Shown here in pieces: positions 12,802 through 13,853 of a stretch of 13,853 nucleotides of DNA. This stretch comes from DATKYV01 sp035528275 (lineage in GTDB: Bacteria > Acidobacteriota > Terriglobia > UBA7540). Under the pieces are notes generated by a model. It was not told the DNA's origin. It was given only the letters and a program-made list of their open reading frames with translations, and did no database searches. The translations under genes were made by a program, and so were the position numbers. The DNA is taken from contig DATKYV010000041.1 of NCBI GenBank assembly GCA_035528275.1, forward strand, positions 1 to 13,853. Direction: 5' to 3'. How positions within the stretch are numbered: position 1 is the first letter of the stretch; each line of letters begins with the position of its first letter.

Positions 12802-13853
12802 ATGCTGGGCAAGATTAGAAAAATTCATTTCGTCGGCATCGGCGGCATCGGCATGAGCGGCATCGCCGAAGTGTTGCTGAATCTCGGCTTCACGGTCTCG
12901 GGCTCCGACCTCAAGGCGACGCCGGTCACCGACCGATTGGCCCGCATGGGCGCGCGGGTTTTTGAGGGTCACGCCGCTCCAAACGTCCGCGGCGCGCAGG
13001 TGGTGGTGGCTTCGTCAGCGGTCAAGCCGGACGAAAACGAGGAAGTTCTGGAAGCGGGCCGCCTGCAGATCCCCGTCATCCCCCGCGCCGAAATGCTGGC
13101 GGAATTGATGCGCTTGAAATTTAACGTAGCGGTGGCGGGCGCGCATGGCAAAACAACAGTGACCTCCATGATCGCCGTAATGCTGGCGCAAGCGGGTCTC
13201 GATCCCACGGCGGTCATCGGCGGGCGGCTAGACGTTTTCGGGTCGAGCGCGCGCCTGGGCAAAGGCGAGTTGATGGTGGTGGAGGCGGACGAGAGCGACC
13301 GCTCGTTCCTCTACTTGCTGCCCTCCATCGCCGTGGTGACCAATATCGACCGCGAGCACTTGGACCACTATCGCGACCTGGAGGAGATCACCGCCGCGTT
13401 CGTTTCATTCATGAACAAGGTTCCTTTCTATGGTGCGGTGATTGCCTGCACCGACGCGCCGTGGGGTGACCACTTCCGGGCGCTCCAGCCGCAGCTCCGT
13501 CGGCGCGTAGTGACCTACGGGACCGCACCGGGCGCGGATGTCGTCGCGCGGAGTGTGGACCTCACGCCAATCGGAGCCGACTTCGAGGTCATTGCCAAGG
13601 GTCAATCGCTTGGCCGCTTCACCTTGAACGTCGCCGGCCGGCACAATGTGCAGAATGCGCTGGCGGCCGTGGCCGTGGGGCTGGAGTTGGAACTCACGGC
13701 GGAGCAGATGCACGAAGGCCTGGCGCATTTCCGCGGAGTCGACCGGCGTTTTCAGGTGAAGGCGGAGTCGAACGGCGTTACGGTGGTGGACGATTACGGT
13801 CACCACCCGGCGGAGATCCGCACCGTGCTCGAGACCGCGCGCTTGCGCGGCGC
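12802..13853 (+). CDS. murC: UDP-MurNAc--L-alanine ligase MurC (partial, 3' end outside window)
   Basis: MurC attaches L-alanine to UDP-MurNAc, the first amino acid step of stem peptide synthesis. About 350 codons are present of the usual ~460; the frame is open to the window edge. The N-terminal Rossmann-like domain reads IHFVGIGGIGMSGIAEVLL. The ATP loop is GAHGKTTV from residue 113 (many MurCs have GTHGKTTT). Then come EADESDRSFLYLLPSIAVVTNID, HLDHY, the GRHNVQNALAA segment, and VDDYGHHPAEI, a MurC hallmark. The ATG at 12802 gives the family-typical start (MLGKIRKIHFVGIGG), yet no Shine-Dalgarno is visible in the preceding TTCCTT. It follows murG by 86 bp with a heptamer array between them. 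Confidence 0.96.
   Translation, partial: MLGKIRKIHFVGIGGIGMSGIAEVLLNLGFTVSGSDLKATPVTDRLARMGARVFEGHAAPNVRGAQVVVASSAVKPDENEEVLEAGRLQIPVIPRAEMLAELMRLKFNVAVAGAHGKTTVTSMIAVMLAQAGLDPTAVIGGRLDVFGSSARLGKGELMVVEADESDRSFLYLLPSIAVVTNIDREHLDHYRDLEEITAAFVSFMNKVPFYGAVIACTDAPWGDHFRALQPQLRRRVVTYGTAPGADVVARSVDLTPIGADFEVIAKGQSLGRFTLNVAGRHNVQNALAAVAVGLELELTAEQMHEGLAHFRGVDRRFQVKAESNGVTVVDDYGHHPAEIRTVLETARLRG

Overview
The window is one stretch of a bacterial division and cell wall (dcw) cluster, entirely on the + strand and densely packed. Gene order is mraZ, rsmH, ftsL-like, ftsI, murE, murF, mraY, a small ribbon-helix-helix (RHH) gene, murD, ftsW, murG, and the first ~350 codons of murC, which runs off the right edge. 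Apart from the small gene this is the canonical dcw order; ftsQ, ftsA, ftsZ, and possibly murB or ddl, would be expected to the right. The DNA is GC-rich. The style of MraY, MurG (EPN...PGFTNR) and the PASTA-tailed FtsI suggests Acidobacteriota. That placement rests on recalled family resemblance, not on a search. MurE carries the DNPR motif of meso-diaminopimelate-adding enzymes, so the peptidoglycan is probably of the mDAP type.

Layout: 1-118 is non-coding and holds two phased short repeats ahead of mraZ (a 10-bp-period AAGTG series, then a 9-bp-period TGAGAA series that runs into the start codon). 119-4074 carries the transcription factor/methyltransferase pair mraZ-rsmH and the septal genes ftsL-ftsI. 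4075-4157 is a short gap with a palindrome and an extended -10 box. 4158-8271 carries murE-murF-mraY. 8272-8349 holds a textbook sigma70-type promoter (TTGACG, 17-bp spacer, TAAAAT) ahead of a 60-codon RHH gene, whose stop overlaps the murD start. 8529-12715 carries murD-ftsW-murG. 12716-12801 holds a 7-bp tandem repeat, and murC starts at 12802. No stretch over about 120 bases lacks a gene. I see no tRNA, rRNA, CRISPR, insertion sequence or convincing terminator.

The genes work together in the lipid II pathway. MurC, MurD, MurE and MurF build UDP-MurNAc-pentapeptide, MraY attaches it to undecaprenyl phosphate, and MurG adds GlcNAc. FtsW polymerises the lipid II and FtsI crosslinks the strands at the septum, with the FtsL-like protein as their membrane partner. 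MraZ and RsmH are the usual leading regulatory pair.

Most of the window is ordinary. The parts worth a second look are the RHH gene with its own promoter inside dcw, a ~175-residue acidic Pro/Ala-rich tail on MurD, an SxN motif reading SSG in FtsI, a 19-bp inverted repeat inside rsmH, and the phased repeats before mraZ and murC. I found no clear evidence of a wholly new system.
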